NCBI GenBank assembly: GCA_020350885.1
Contig: CP070727.1
Span: forward strand, 3,178,051 to 3,242,050
Source of the DNA: a bacterium
GTDB taxonomy: Bacteria; Krumholzibacteriota; Krumholzibacteriia; Krumholzibacteriales; Krumholzibacteriaceae
Reading direction: 5' to 3'
Length of the DNA: 64,000 bases
The notes beneath the pieces are model-generated. The model did not search any database, was not told the DNA's origin, and was given only the letters and a program-made list of their open reading frames with translations. How positions within the stretch are numbered: the stretch's first letter is position 1; the number at the start of each line of letters is the position of its first letter. This document shows positions 63,969 through 64,000 of the stretch, piece after piece. A program made the position numbers and the translations under genes.

Positions 63969-64000
63969 ATGCCCGGAAAGGATAGTAGGGGTACCGTGGG
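63969..64000 (+). CDS. Start of a further gene, cut by the window edge
   Basis: ATG 63969 begins a frame open to the window end (MPGKDSRGTV...). It is 6 nt after the kdsA stop, and GGGGAG lies about 11 nt before. In KDO operons the next gene is often kdsD or kdsC, but ten residues are too few to tell. Confidence 0.35.
   Translation, partial: MPGKDSRGTV

Noticed and set aside
1..64000. CRISPR array
   Set aside because: The tandem repeats found (21, 32, 36, 55 bp) have no unique spacers between units, and no cas genes are present.

Overview
The window looks like chromosomal DNA of a Gram-negative bacterium of the FCB superphylum, possibly one of the uncultured lineages. Two large secreted proteins end in the FlgD-like / type A sorting domain (NYPNPFNP... 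ending in RRMVLLR) common in that group. There is an Omp85 barrel, several lipoproteins with lipoboxes, and KDO genes (kdsB, kdsA) implying LPS. Most of the window is GC-rich with GTG and TTG starts. The first ~1.25 kb is clearly more AT-rich and looks acquired. The lineage call is inference from these features, not from a marker tree.

Layout. 1-1.25 kb: two AT-rich minus-strand cassette-like genes separated by an attC-like site (integron cassette array edge). 1.25-5.1 kb: an autoregulated XRE regulator with a small membrane protein, a lipoprotein with two pseudopilin-like domains, another lipoprotein and an Omp85-family barrel. 5.2-9 kb: chromate-transporter-like protein, AlaX-like editing protein, pcm and a histone-deacetylase-family amidohydrolase. 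9-20.4 kb: polyferredoxin interrupted by an in-frame amber codon, DUF362 protein, SpoIIE phosphatase, ArsC, Lon-like protease, galT, lipoproteins, a Nudix hydrolase and an outer-membrane protein. 20.5-29.2 kb: an NSS transporter with a previously easy-to-miss 41-aa MetS subunit, a HEAT-cyclophilin fusion, C69 dipeptidase, GAF protein, EcfT and truA. 29.3-43.8 kb: transaldolase, HtrA, a purine operon (purB, purL, purQ, a PurS-like protein, purF), tldD, a radical SAM-DUF2344 fusion and RNase G.

43.8-57.4 kb is the most notable region. It is an all-plus-strand RiPP-type locus: a lasso-type B2 leader protease, a nucleotidyltransferase, an ABC exporter pair, two tiny paralogous precursor peptides carrying the lasso-leader recognition pattern (Y-x2-P ... 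T), a PqqD-like recognition protein (B1/RRE) and an HprK-like kinase. No asparagine-synthetase-type lasso cyclase is seen, and the predicted cores lack the Asp/Glu needed for a lasso ring. Interleaved are two secreted alpha/alpha-toroid proteins, a YdjY-like protein and a secreted beta-propeller. This may be an undescribed cyclase-less, kinase/nucleotidyltransferase-modified RiPP class.

57.6-64 kb returns to housekeeping: rplU-rpmA with a strong terminator, a metallo-beta-lactamase-fold hydrolase, the two-subunit class I fumarase, and kdsB-pyrG-kdsA, which couples CTP supply with KDO synthesis and activation. Functions are assigned from visible motifs and gene context; no searches were run.
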